Part shown: in pieces, positions 18,737 through 26,948 of the stretch
Numbering within the stretch: the stretch's first letter is position 1
Layout of the letters: every line of letters starts with the position of its first letter
Assembly: GCA_014651175.1 (NCBI GenBank)
Contig: BMWJ01000004.1
Span: forward strand, 186,001-250,000
Length of the DNA: 64,000 nucleotides
Direction: 5' to 3'
From: Streptomyces clavifer
Lineage (GTDB): Bacteria > Actinomycetota > Actinomycetes > Streptomycetales > Streptomycetaceae
Program-made: the position numbers and the translations under genes
The notes under the pieces: model-generated
What the model was told of the DNA's origin: nothing
The model's database searches: none
The model's input: the letters and a program-made list of their open reading frames with translations, nothing else

Positions 18737-19648
18737 TCAGGCCGCTACGAGATAGGAAAAGACCGATTCGAGGGACTCGTCGGACGGAGAAACGGTCAGC
18801 AGCCGGATGCCGTGTTCGCGTGCCACCTTCGGCAGCAGCGTGGTGAAGCGCCCGAAGTCGACGGCCTGGATCCGCAGGGCCTGCTCGGTGAGATCGACCT
18901 CGATCCCCGCCGTCGACGGGTCCGCGATGAGTGCGGCCGCGAGGGCCCGGTCGTCGCTGGACCGCACGAGGTAGCGGTGCGGCCGGTCGGTCATGAGCCG
19001 GCGGATCTTCCGGAAGTCACCGGAGGCGGCGTGCCGTCCCGCCACGATCACCTCGATGTGCGAGGCGAGCTGCTCGACCTCCTCCAGGATGTGGGAGGAG
19101 AAGAGGACCGTGCGGCCCTCCGCACCCATCCGGCGCAGCAGTTCCATCAGCTGCATCCGCTGGCGGGGGTCCATGCCGTTGAACGGCTCGTCCAGGAGCA
19201 GCACGGAGGGGTTGTGGACCAGCGCGGAGGCCATCTTCACGCGCTGGCGCATGCCCTTGCTGTACGTGGAGATCTTGCGGTCCTGCGCGTACTCCATCTC
19301 GACGGTGGCCAGTGCCGTCCGAGCGGCGGCGTCTCCCAGCCCGTGCAGCTCCGCGTTGGCGACGACGAACTCGCGGCCGGTCAGGAAGTCGTACATGCCC
19401 TCCCGCTCCGGCACGATCCCGATGGCCTTGTAGACCGCCTCGTTGCGCCAGATCTGCGTGCCGTCGAGGGTGACCTTGCCCGTCGACGGGGCGAGGAAGC
19501 CGGCCATCATGTTGATCAGCGTGGACTTGCCCGCGCCGTTGGGGCCCAGGAGACCGGTGACGCCCGGTCCCACGGTCATGCTCACGTCGTTGACGGCGAC
19601 GACGTTGCCGAACCAGCGCGAGGTGTGGTCGATCTCGATGGTGGTCAC
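18737..19648 (-). CDS. ABC transporter ATP-binding protein
   Basis: A 303-residue ATPase. Walker A is GLLGPNGAGKST, the Q-loop region is GIVPEREGMYDF, the signature is YSKGMRQRVKMA and Walker B is SVLLLDEPFNGMDP, with the switch His in LFSSHILEEV. The first codon (GTG, 19648) overlaps the stop of the upstream permease (GTGA at 19645-19648), so it is co-translated. It pairs with the permease gene just downstream. Confidence 0.94.
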   Translation of the reverse strand: MTTIEIDHTSRWFGNVVAVNDVSMTVGPGVTGLLGPNGAGKSTLINMMAGFLAPSTGKVTLDGTQIWRNEAVYKAIGIVPEREGMYDFLTGREFVVANAELHGLGDAAARTALATVEMEYAQDRKISTYSKGMRQRVKMASALVHNPSVLLLDEPFNGMDPRQRMQLMELLRRMGAEGRTVLFSSHILEEVEQLASHIEVIVAGRHAASGDFRKIRRLMTDRPHRYLVRSSDDRALAAALIADPSTAGIEVDLTEQALRIQAVDFGRFTTLLPKVAREHGIRLLTVSPSDESLESVFSYLVAA

Positions 19649-20553
19649 AGCCCGACCTTCCGGTAACGGCGCATCAGTACGGCGTACGAGCCGGCGACGA
19701 GTGCGAGGACGACGATCAGGTAGGCGACACCGGCGGCGGCTCCGGGGCCCTCACCGCCGGGGAAGGCGGAGGAGGCACCCAGGAACGCTGTCTGCACCCC
19801 GTCCACCAGCGTGATGGGCGAGAACAGCCCCAGCCAGGTGATGGCACCGGTGGAGCCCGTCTCCCAGGCGATGGCCTGGACCGTGGAGACCGCGCCGTAC
19901 GTGATGGTGAGCACGGCGATCACAGCGGCGACGCCGAAGCCCCGGCGCGGGGTCAGTGCGGCGACGACCAGTCCGAGCCCGGCGAACAGCACGGAGAGCA
20001 GCGCCACCGAGACCATCCCCTGCCCGAACCCCTTGGTCTGCTCGGCGAAGTCGAACTTGGCGAGCAGGGCGCCCACATAGAGGATGACGAGCGGCAGCCC
20101 GGTCAGGATGAGCAGGGCCGACGCCATGGCGGCGAGCTTGGCGATCACGTAGTCGAGTCGCTCGATCGGCCGCGAGAAGTACAGCGGCACGCTCTTGAAG
20201 CGCAGGTCCCTGGACACCGACTGCGGTGCCTGGGAGGCGATGAAGAGGCCGATCACGGCCTGCAGGTAGATCGCGAACGCCGTGTACTCGATGGGCAGCT
20301 TCGTCATGTTCGGCGTCGCCATGGCCACCGCGACAAGGATCAGTGCCACCATGCACATCACCCCGCACAGCAGCATCGGCAGCACCTTGGACTTGGCGGA
20401 ACGGCCCAGTCCGAACGAGCCGCGCAGCGACTGCGAGAAGAGTGACCGTCGGGCGTAGGCCCGGCCCGGGCGGACCCCGTCGTACGAGCGGTACCCGATG
20501 TTGTGGATCCGGGAGGTGTCGCTCCCGGTGACGGTCCCGGTCTCAGTGCTCAT
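19645..20553 (-). CDS. ABC transporter permease (ABC-2 type)
   Basis: A 302-residue membrane protein. The start at 20553 (MSTETGTVTGSD) is chosen because AAGGGGAGCGG lies about 7 bases upstream. A long cytoplasmic N-terminus contains IHNIGYRSYDGVRPGR and precedes about six membrane helices (MLLCGVMCMVALILVAVAMA; AIYLQAVIGLFIASQAP; and others). RFKSVPLYFSRPIERLDYV is typical of ABC-2 permeases. It overlaps the upstream ATPase stop by 11 bases and the downstream ATPase start by 4. Confidence 0.9.
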   Translation of the reverse strand: MSTETGTVTGSDTSRIHNIGYRSYDGVRPGRAYARRSLFSQSLRGSFGLGRSAKSKVLPMLLCGVMCMVALILVAVAMATPNMTKLPIEYTAFAIYLQAVIGLFIASQAPQSVSRDLRFKSVPLYFSRPIERLDYVIAKLAAMASALLILTGLPLVILYVGALLAKFDFAEQTKGFGQGMVSVALLSVLFAGLGLVVAALTPRRGFGVAAVIAVLTITYGAVSTVQAIAWETGSTGAITWLGLFSPITLVDGVQTAFLGASSAFPGGEGPGAAAGVAYLIVVLALVAGSYAVLMRRYRKVGL

Positions 20554-21556
20554 CGCGACCGCTCCCCTTCTGCTCTCCGGCGCCGGCTGTCGCGGCCACG
20601 GCTGCCTGTGGTGCCTCTTCGGTGCGGAAGACCTCGGCGATGTGGTGGCGTCGCTGTTCCATCCGGATGAGACCGAGTCCGAGCCCGGCGACACTGTCGC
20701 GGACCAGGTCGTACGTTTCCTCGCCCGTCGCCTCGACCAGGAGGATGTGGCCGGCCCCGGGCAGACCCGCGGCGTCGAGGCCGTCGAGCCCCACGAGCTT
20801 GACGCCGGCCCCGGTGAGAGCCCGCCGCACGGCGTCCGTGCCGTCGGGGTGGTCGTCGCTGTCGGTGACCTCGACCGCCAGGGTCGTGGTGATCTGGGTG
20901 AAGTCGCTGGTGGAACTGGAGCGCAGCAGCGAGCCGCCGTCGATGACGACGACGTGGTCGCAGGTGCGCTCCAGCTCGCCCAGGAGATGCGAGGTGACCA
21001 GCACGGAGATGCCGAAGTCGGTGTGGATGCGGCGGATCAGGCCGAGCATCTCGTCGCGGCCCACCGGGTCCAGGCCGTTGGTCGGCTCGTCGAGAAGGAC
21101 CAGCTGCGGGTCGTGGACGAGTGCCTGGGCCAGCTTCACCCGCTGCTTCATGCCGGTGGAGTAGCCGCCGATGGGCCGGTAGCGCTCCTCGTACAGGCCG
21201 ACGTGGCGCAGTGTGTCGGCGGTGCGCTCGCGCGCGGCCGTCGGGGGCAGCCCGGACATCCGCGCCATGTGGACGACGAACTCGGTCGCCGACACGTCGG
21301 GCGGCAGGCAGTCGTGCTCGGGCATGTACCCGACGCGCTCCCGGATCGCGGCGCCTTCGGTGGCGACGTCCAGTCCGAGCACCGCGGCCCGGCCTTCGGT
21401 GGCGGGGGACAGACCCAGCAGGATCTTGATCAGTGTGGACTTGCCGGCCCCGTTGGAACCCACCAGGCCGGTTACGCCCGGTCCGATGTCCAAGGAGAGC
21501 CGGTCAAGAGCGGTCACCCGGGGGAACCGCTTGCTCAGGCTTTCGGTCGCGATCAC
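20543..21556 (-). CDS. ABC transporter ATP-binding protein
   Basis: A 337-residue ATPase, first gene of the four-gene operon. Walker A is GLVGSNGAGKSTL, the signature is YSTGMKQRVKLA, and Walker B is LVLLDEPTNGLDP, with the switch His in VTSHLLGEL. The C-terminal domain of about 120 residues is likely regulatory. The GTG at 21556 is preferred because GGGGAC lies 7 bases upstream; the GTG at 21562 is the alternative. The two ATPases are clear paralogues, so the operon encodes two ATPase-permease pairs that may act as one heteromeric exporter. Confidence 0.93.
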   Translation of the reverse strand: MIATESLSKRFPRVTALDRLSLDIGPGVTGLVGSNGAGKSTLIKILLGLSPATEGRAAVLGLDVATEGAAIRERVGYMPEHDCLPPDVSATEFVVHMARMSGLPPTAARERTADTLRHVGLYEERYRPIGGYSTGMKQRVKLAQALVHDPQLVLLDEPTNGLDPVGRDEMLGLIRRIHTDFGISVLVTSHLLGELERTCDHVVVIDGGSLLRSSSTSDFTQITTTLAVEVTDSDDHPDGTDAVRRALTGAGVKLVGLDGLDAAGLPGAGHILLVEATGEETYDLVRDSVAGLGLGLIRMEQRRHHIAEVFRTEEAPQAAVAATAGAGEQKGSGRDEH

Positions 21557-21733
21557 AGTCACGTCCCCGACGGTAGTGGTGCGCGCCGGGGGAGTCGTCA
21601 GACCAGGCGGCTGGATGAGCGTCCGCCTCCAGGCGTACGGACCCGTAGGGGGACCCCACGGGGGATGACCCGAAACCGGCGAAGCCGCCCACATGCCGTG
21701 GTCCGCACGGCTCCCGGCAGGGGCTCACCGGCG

Positions 21734-21742
21734 TTGTCCACA
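21734..21742. promoter_or_regulatory. DnaA box
   Basis: TTGTCCACA is a perfect match to the Streptomyces consensus. It is isolated, in the intergenic region between the ABC operon and the hydrolase-SDR gene. Confidence 0.45.
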
Positions 21743-21805
21743 GGGTCGGGGCATCCCTTGACGCGGCCGCCGGGGGTTGCCACATTCGTCGGTGTCATGT
21801 GACGG

Positions 21806-21854
21806 GCCGGTGCCGCAACAGCGGCACCGGCACCGGCACCGGCACCGGCACCGG
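21806..21854 (+). repeat. Hairpin followed by GGCACC hexamer repeats in the leader of the hydrolase-SDR gene
   Basis: GCCGGTGCCGC (21806-21816), loop AACA, and GCGGCACCGGC (21821-21831) form a perfect 11-bp stem. The right arm runs into five tandem GGCACC units (21823-21852). The repeat ends 16 bases before the GTG start, so its copy number sets the distance between the hairpin and the ribosome binding site. Confidence 0.8.
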
Positions 21855-21868
21855 ACGAGGGGGGCACC

Positions 21869-23644
21869 GTGGATCTGCGAGACGCGCGTGAGCGCTGGGT
21901 ACGTACGGGCGGGATCGAGCTGTGCGTCGCCGAGCTGGGTGACCGGACGCGGCCGACGGTCGTGCTCGTGCACGGGTATCCGGACAGCAAGGAGGTCTGG
22001 TCGCAGGTCGCCCACCGGCTGGCGGAGCGGTGGCACGTGGTGCTCTACGACGTCCGGGGACACGGCCGGTCGACGGCGCCCGCACCGCTGCGCGGGGGCT
22101 TCACCCTGGAGAAGCTGACCGATGACTTCCTGGCCGTCGCGGACGCGGTGAGCCCGGACCGGCCGGTCCATGTGGTGGGCCACGACTGGGGTTCGGTCCA
22201 GTCGTGGGAGTTCGCCACGGTCGAGCGGACCAAGGGCCGGATCGCGTCGTTCACCTCGATGTCCGGACCGTCCCTGGACCACTTCGGGCACTGGATCAAG
22301 CAGCGCGTCTCCCACCCGAGTCCGCGCCGGGTGGGCCAGCTGCTCGGCCAGGGCGCGAAGTCCTGGTACGTGTACGCACTGCACACCCCCGTGCTGCCCG
22401 AGCTGGCCTGGCGCGGGCCGCTCGGCAGACAGTGGCCCCGGATGCTCGAACGGATGGAACGGGTGCCCTCGGACGGATACCCGACGTCCTCGCTGCCGCG
22501 CGACGCGGCCCACGGGGCCTGGCTCTACCGTGACAACGTCCGGGCCCGCCTGCGCAGGCCGCGTCCGGACGCGACCGCCCACGTACCGGTCCAGCTGATC
22601 ACACCGACCGGCGACGTCTTTCTCTCCGAGACGCTCTACGACGACCTGGACACCTGGGTACCCCAGTTGGTCCGCCGCACCCTGCCGGCCAGGCACTGGG
22701 TGCCGCGCACCAGGCCCGATCAGCTGTCGGCCTGGATCAGCGACTTCGTCTCCGGGTGCGAGGCGGAGTCCTCGCACGACGGCCCGCCCGTGCAGGAGAC
22801 CGTCGCCACGGGCGCCCACGCGGAGCACTTCGGCGGCCGGCTGGTCCTCGTGACGGGCGCCGCTTCCGGCATCGGACGGGCCACCACGCTCGCCTTCGCC
22901 CGCGCCGGGGCGCGGGTGGTGGCGGTGGACCGGGACGCCGGGGGCGCGGCCCGGACGGCGGACACGGCCCGCCTGATCGGCGCGGCCGCGGCATGGAGCG
23001 AGACGGCGGACGTCAGCGACGAACAGGCGATGGAGAAGCTGGCGGAAAAGGTCGCCTCGGAGTACGGCACAGTCGACGTCCTGGTGAACAACGCCGGTAT
23101 CGGGCTGTCCGGTTCCTTCCTCGAGACCACGAGCGAGGACTGGCGGAACGTCCTCGACGTCAACCTCTGGGGCGTCATCCACGGCTGCCGCATCTTCGGC
23201 GGGCAGATGGCCGACCGCGGCCAGGGCGGCCATATCGTCAACATCGCCTCGGCTGCGGCCTATCAGCCCTCTCGGGCGCTTCCCGCGTACAGCACGTCCA
23301 AGGCCGCCGTCCTGATGCTGAGCGAATGCCTGCGGGCGGAGCTGGCCGAGAAGTCGATCGGCGTCACCGCGATATGCCCCGGCTTCGTCAATACCCCGAT
23401 CACCTCGACGGCTCGTTTCGCCGGAGCCGACGAAGCGGACGAGGCACGCCTGCGGAAGCGCGCGACCCGCCTGTACGCCCTTCGCAACTACCCGCCGGAG
23501 AAGGTGGCTGACGCGATCCTGCGCGCCGTGGTGCACAACCGAGCGGTGGTCCCCGTGACCGCGGAGGCCCGCGGCTCCCGGCTGCTGTCGCGCTTCAGCC
23601 CCGGGACACGGCGTGCCCTGGCCCGTCTGAGGCCACCACTCTGA
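21869..23644 (+). CDS. Alpha/beta-hydrolase and short-chain dehydrogenase fusion protein
   Basis: A 591-residue two-domain protein. Residues 1-300 are an epoxide-hydrolase-like alpha/beta hydrolase with HGYPDSKEVW (oxyanion region) and VVGHDWGSVQSW (nucleophile Asp in GHDWG). Residues about 318-560 are a classical SDR with VTGAASGIGRATT (cofactor motif), NNAGIGLSG, a catalytic Ser near NIASAAAYQP and YSTSKAAV (Tyr-x3-Lys). The GTG start follows GAGGGGGG by 4 bases. Fusions of this type occur in actinobacteria and mycobacteria as uncharacterised oxidoreductases; a substrate passed from one domain to the other is plausible but unproved. Confidence 0.92.
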   Translation: MDLRDARERWVRTGGIELCVAELGDRTRPTVVLVHGYPDSKEVWSQVAHRLAERWHVVLYDVRGHGRSTAPAPLRGGFTLEKLTDDFLAVADAVSPDRPVHVVGHDWGSVQSWEFATVERTKGRIASFTSMSGPSLDHFGHWIKQRVSHPSPRRVGQLLGQGAKSWYVYALHTPVLPELAWRGPLGRQWPRMLERMERVPSDGYPTSSLPRDAAHGAWLYRDNVRARLRRPRPDATAHVPVQLITPTGDVFLSETLYDDLDTWVPQLVRRTLPARHWVPRTRPDQLSAWISDFVSGCEAESSHDGPPVQETVATGAHAEHFGGRLVLVTGAASGIGRATTLAFARAGARVVAVDRDAGGAARTADTARLIGAAAAWSETADVSDEQAMEKLAEKVASEYGTVDVLVNNAGIGLSGSFLETTSEDWRNVLDVNLWGVIHGCRIFGGQMADRGQGGHIVNIASAAAYQPSRALPAYSTSKAAVLMLSECLRAELAEKSIGVTAICPGFVNTPITSTARFAGADEADEARLRKRATRLYALRNYPPEKVADAILRAVVHNRAVVPVTAEARGSRLLSRFSPGTRRALARLRPPL

Positions 23645-24055
23645 CAGCACGGCCGAGTTCGCCGCGCGGGGCCCGTAACGACCGGTGAGGAGGGACGGGT
23701 CCAGAGCTTCGGGGCGACCCGCACACAACAGCGGTCTCGGCGCCGGGGCTTGCAGCTGGTTCTCCGCACCTGACGCCTGCGCCGGGGCGGTTGACCCAAG
23801 CCATCGCGCTCCTGTGTTCAGCGGCCCAACGCGGCCATCCATAGCTGCATTTACCAACAATGGACACAAGATATCCCAAAATAATGCATGTTACTCAAAA
23901 GCCGCTATCCGCCCGGCACTTGTCCACAGAATCGCCAAAACACCTGTGGATAAACCGAGTTGGCTGTGGATCAAACCTGGGCAGGGTGACGGACACCAAA
24001 ACTTCCGACACATAACCAGGTGCACCGCGAACCAGTCGGCGGGCATTCTGGCGCG
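23645..24055. other. Low-GC intergenic region with DnaA boxes
   Basis: About 410 bases without a gene. Positions 23840-24020 are unusually AT-rich for this genome. DnaA boxes are TTGTCCACA (23920-23928), TGTGGATAA (23945-23953) and the one-mismatch TGTGGATCA (23965-23973), all within 54 bases. The kptA promoter should also be here. Confidence 0.65.
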
Positions 24056-24595
24056 ATGGACGCACAACGCACCGTAAAGGTGTCCAAGTACCTCTCGAAG
24101 CACCTGCGGCACCAGCCGGACCGCATCGGAATCAGCCTCGACGCCCACGGCTGGGTCTCCATAGAAGAGCTGCTGCGGGCCTGTGCCCGACACGGGTTCG
24201 CCGTCTCACGATCGGAGCTCGACCACGTCGTCGCGGCCAACGACAAGCAGCGCTTCGCCGTGGCCGACGACCGCATCCGCGCGAACCAGGGGCACACCGT
24301 CGCGGTGGACCTGGACTTGGCACCGGCCGAGCCGCCCGCGTACCTCTACCACGGGACGGTGGCACGGGCCCTCGACGCCATCCGTAACGAAGGACTGCGG
24401 CCCATGGCCCGGCACCATGTGCACCTCTCGCGCGACCGCGAGACTGCCACCCGTGTCGGCGCCCGACGCGGTGCCCCCGTCGTCCTGTCCGTCGACGCGG
24501 GCGCCATGCACCGTGCGGGTCATCTCTTCCATGTCACCGCCAACGGCGTGTGGCTCACCGATGCCGTGCCGCCGGGCTTCCTCCGCCTGCGGTAG
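24056..24595 (+). CDS. kptA: RNA 2'-phosphotransferase (Tpt1/KptA family)
   Basis: A 179-residue enzyme. Tpt1/KptA transfers an internal RNA 2'-phosphate to NAD+, giving ADP-ribose 1''-2'' cyclic phosphate. In bacteria the natural RNA substrate is uncertain, since no tRNA splicing needs it. Conserved elements are visible: VSKYLSKHLRHQP (Arg and His), DKQRFAVADDRIRANQGHT (second Arg), YLYHGTVARALDAI, HHVHLSRDRETATRVG and RAGHLFHVTANGVWLTDAVP. The ATG at 24056 is placed by homology (MDAQRTVKVSKYL); a longer frame starts at 24020. Confidence 0.93.
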   Translation: MDAQRTVKVSKYLSKHLRHQPDRIGISLDAHGWVSIEELLRACARHGFAVSRSELDHVVAANDKQRFAVADDRIRANQGHTVAVDLDLAPAEPPAYLYHGTVARALDAIRNEGLRPMARHHVHLSRDRETATRVGARRGAPVVLSVDAGAMHRAGHLFHVTANGVWLTDAVPPGFLRLR

Positions 24596-24818
24596 GAGGC
24601 GTGCCGTCGCAGGCCCGCCACGGCCGCACTCCGCGGCTCGCTGCCCCGCAGGCGGCCCAGGCCGGCGCGAAGGCCCTCCAGGCGCACGCTCCCCTTCGAG
24701 ATCGCCCCGGCCCGCCCGGCCCCGTCGCGGCGACCACCGGCGCCCGTCCCCTGGTGCCGCATCAGCCGTCGCGGGCGCCCCGCAGCGGTCCCGGAAACGC
24801 CACCGTAGAGTCGTGGCC

Positions 24819-25730
24819 ATGACCTCCTCTCGCCGCCTGAGCACCGTGATCCTGCCCATCCGCCGCTGGCACGACGGCGGTCGGGACCTGTGGGTCCGCG
24901 CCGAAGAGCTGGGATTCCACGCGGCGTACACCTACGACCACCTGGCCTGGCGGACCTTCCGTGACGGACCGTGGTTCGGCGCGGTCCCGACACTGACGGC
25001 CGCCGCCGCGGCCACCGAGCGGCTGCGCCTGGGCACCCTCGTCACCTCGCCGAACTTCAGGCACCCCGTGACGCTCGCCAAGGACCTCATCACACTGGAC
25101 GACGTCTCCGACGGGCGGATCACGCTCGGTATCGGCGCGGGAGGCAACGGCTTCGACGCCACGACACTGCGCAGGAGCGACGAGGAACCCTGGACGCCCC
25201 GGGAACGCGCCGACCACTTCGACGAGTTCGTCCCCCTGCTCGACCGGCTGCTCCGGGAGCCGTCCGTGACGCACGAGGGACGCCTCTACGCGGCCGACGG
25301 GGCCCGGAACATCCCTGGCTGCGTACAGCGCCCGCGGCTGCCGTTCGCAGTCGCCGCCACGGGGCCGCGTGGGCTGAAGCTCGCCGCGCGGTACGGCCAG
25401 GCGTGGGTGACCACGGGCGATCCGAAGCTGTTCGAGACCGGGACGGCCGAACAGTCCGTGGCAGCCGTCCGCGGGCAGATCTCCCGGCTCGGCGCAGCCG
25501 GTGAGGCGGTGGGGCGGGATGTCTCGGGGCTGGACAAGATCCTCCTGACCGGCTTCACCCCGGGCCGTCCGCTGCGCTCCTTCGACGCGTTCGTGGACTT
25601 CGCGGGGACGCACTTCGAGCTCGGCTTCACCGAGATCGTCGTCCACTGGCCGGTGCCGGACTCCGACTTCGCCATGGACGACAAGGTCTTCGAGCGGATC
25701 GCCACCGAGGGCCTCTCCCAGCTCGGCTGA
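24819..25730 (+). CDS. LLM-class flavin-dependent oxidoreductase
   Basis: A 303-residue luciferase-like TIM-barrel oxidoreductase that uses FMN or, as common in actinobacteria, F420. Diagnostic segments are AEELGFHAAYTYDHLAW, LTAAAAATERLRLGTLVTSPNFRHPVTL without the long insertion of true luciferases, ITLGIGAGGNGFDA, and a C-terminal GFTEIVVHWPVPDSD. The ATG at 24819 follows TAGAGTCGTGGCC. The substrate is unknown. It stands between kptA and a HAD gene on the same strand with wide gaps, so it is probably its own transcript. Confidence 0.92.
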   Translation: MTSSRRLSTVILPIRRWHDGGRDLWVRAEELGFHAAYTYDHLAWRTFRDGPWFGAVPTLTAAAAATERLRLGTLVTSPNFRHPVTLAKDLITLDDVSDGRITLGIGAGGNGFDATTLRRSDEEPWTPRERADHFDEFVPLLDRLLREPSVTHEGRLYAADGARNIPGCVQRPRLPFAVAATGPRGLKLAARYGQAWVTTGDPKLFETGTAEQSVAAVRGQISRLGAAGEAVGRDVSGLDKILLTGFTPGRPLRSFDAFVDFAGTHFELGFTEIVVHWPVPDSDFAMDDKVFERIATEGLSQLG

Positions 25731-25874
25731 CCGTTCCGGCCCGCGATCACGCCGGATCGCGAGCCGCCCAGCCTTTGTCATATGCCAAAGTCACGTACCG
25801 CAGATCAGGGGCTCACACTCTCAGATGTGCGCCCCTGCGCACGACCGTGCGACCCCGTGCGGGAGAATGACCGG

Positions 25875-26720
25875 GTGACCTCAGCTACCGACTCGCCTCT
25901 GCCTGCCGTAACCCGGCTGATCGCCACCGACCTGGACGGCACGCTGCTGCGTGACGACAAGACCCTGTCGGACCGTACGATCGCCGCCCTCGCCGCGGCC
26001 GAGGAGGCGGGCATCGAGGTCTTCTTCGTCACCGGCCGCCCGGCCCGCTGGATGGACGTCGTCAGTGCCCATGTCCACGGCCACGGCATGGCGATCTGCG
26101 CGAACGGGGCCGCCGTCGCCGATCTGCGGGCCGACGGGCGACTGATCGAGGTCCACCCGCTGGAGCGCGAGGTCGCCCTGGAGGTCGTCCGTATCCTGCG
26201 CGAGGTCGCGCCGGGCACCTCGTTCGCCGTCGAACTGACCACGGGCATCCACTACGAGCCGGCCTACCCGCCGTTCCACCTGGACCCGGGAGCCACCGTC
26301 GCCGTCGCGGAGAAGCTGCTCCACGAGGAGGCGCCCGGTACCGGCGCCCCGGTGCTGAAGGTGCTCGCCCACCATCCCGAACTGGCACCGGACGCCTTTC
26401 TCGCGCTGGCCCGCGAGTCGGCGGCGGACCGGGCATCGGTCACCCGCTCCAGCCCCACGGCCCTGCTGGAGATCAGCGGCGCGGGCGTCTCCAAGGCCCG
26501 CACGCTCGCCGCCTGCTGTGCGGAGCGCGGCATCGCGCAGTCCGAGGTGGTCGCCTTCGGTGACATGCCCAACGACGTGGAGATGCTGGAGTGGGCCGGA
26601 GCCTCGTTCGCCATGGGCAACGCCCATCCGGCCGCGCTCGCTGCCGCTTCCGGCGTGACCCTCACCAACGACGAGGACGGCGTCGCGGTCGTCATCGAGC
26701 GGATCCTCGCCACCCGCTGA
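25875..26720 (+). CDS. HAD-superfamily Cof-type phosphatase
   Basis: A 281-residue hydrolase. Motif I is [13 protein letters not shown], motif II lies in EVFFVTGRPARW, the catalytic Lys is in GAGVSKARTLA and motif IV is [16 protein letters not shown], with MGNAHPAA near the end. The GTG at 25875 is preferred; GGGAGAATGACC lies upstream and the conserved fold starts soon after, whereas the longer frame from 25782 adds an unconserved leader. It is paralogous to the gene at 15737-16564. Confidence 0.92.
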   Translation: MTSATDSPLPAVTRLIATDLDGTLLRDDKTLSDRTIAALAAAEEAGIEVFFVTGRPARWMDVVSAHVHGHGMAICANGAAVADLRADGRLIEVHPLEREVALEVVRILREVAPGTSFAVELTTGIHYEPAYPPFHLDPGATVAVAEKLLHEEAPGTGAPVLKVLAHHPELAPDAFLALARESAADRASVTRSSPTALLEISGAGVSKARTLAACCAERGIAQSEVVAFGDMPNDVEMLEWAGASFAMGNAHPAALAAASGVTLTNDEDGVAVVIERILATR

Positions 26721-26862
26721 GGCCGCCTGCGCGGCGTCCCGGGGTACGGGCGGGCGGAACGGGCCCGGACGACAGCGGGAGAAGCCGGCCGGGAGGGTCG
26801 AGGGACCACCCGGAGGCCGGGGTGCCTTCCGTGAGGACGACTCGGCGGGGCGGCGGCCCGGC

Positions 26863-26934
26863 GTAGGGAAACGGGGCGGCGTAGAAAGACGGCCCGGCGT
26901 AGAAAGACGGCCCGGCGTAGAAAGACGGCCCGGC
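26863..26934. repeat. Tandem 18-bp repeat, four units
   Basis: Three identical copies of GTAGAAAGACGGCCCGGC at 26881-26898, 26899-26916 and 26917-26934 follow a diverged copy at 26863-26880. They lie just past the stop of the histidine kinase gene. On the minus strand they would encode a YAGPSF hexapeptide repeat, but in a frame not continuous with the kinase. Confidence 0.9.
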
Positions 26935-26948
26935 GTACCGCTCTCGCC

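Noticed and set aside
17702-19666. 654-residue plus-strand open frame
   Set aside because: It is antisense to the ABC transporter genes with intact Walker and signature motifs.
21725-23869. 714-residue minus-strand open frame
   Set aside because: It is antisense to the hydrolase-SDR gene and has no recognisable domain.
26863-26934. CRISPR array
   Set aside because: The 18-bp units are directly adjacent without spacers and no cas genes are present.
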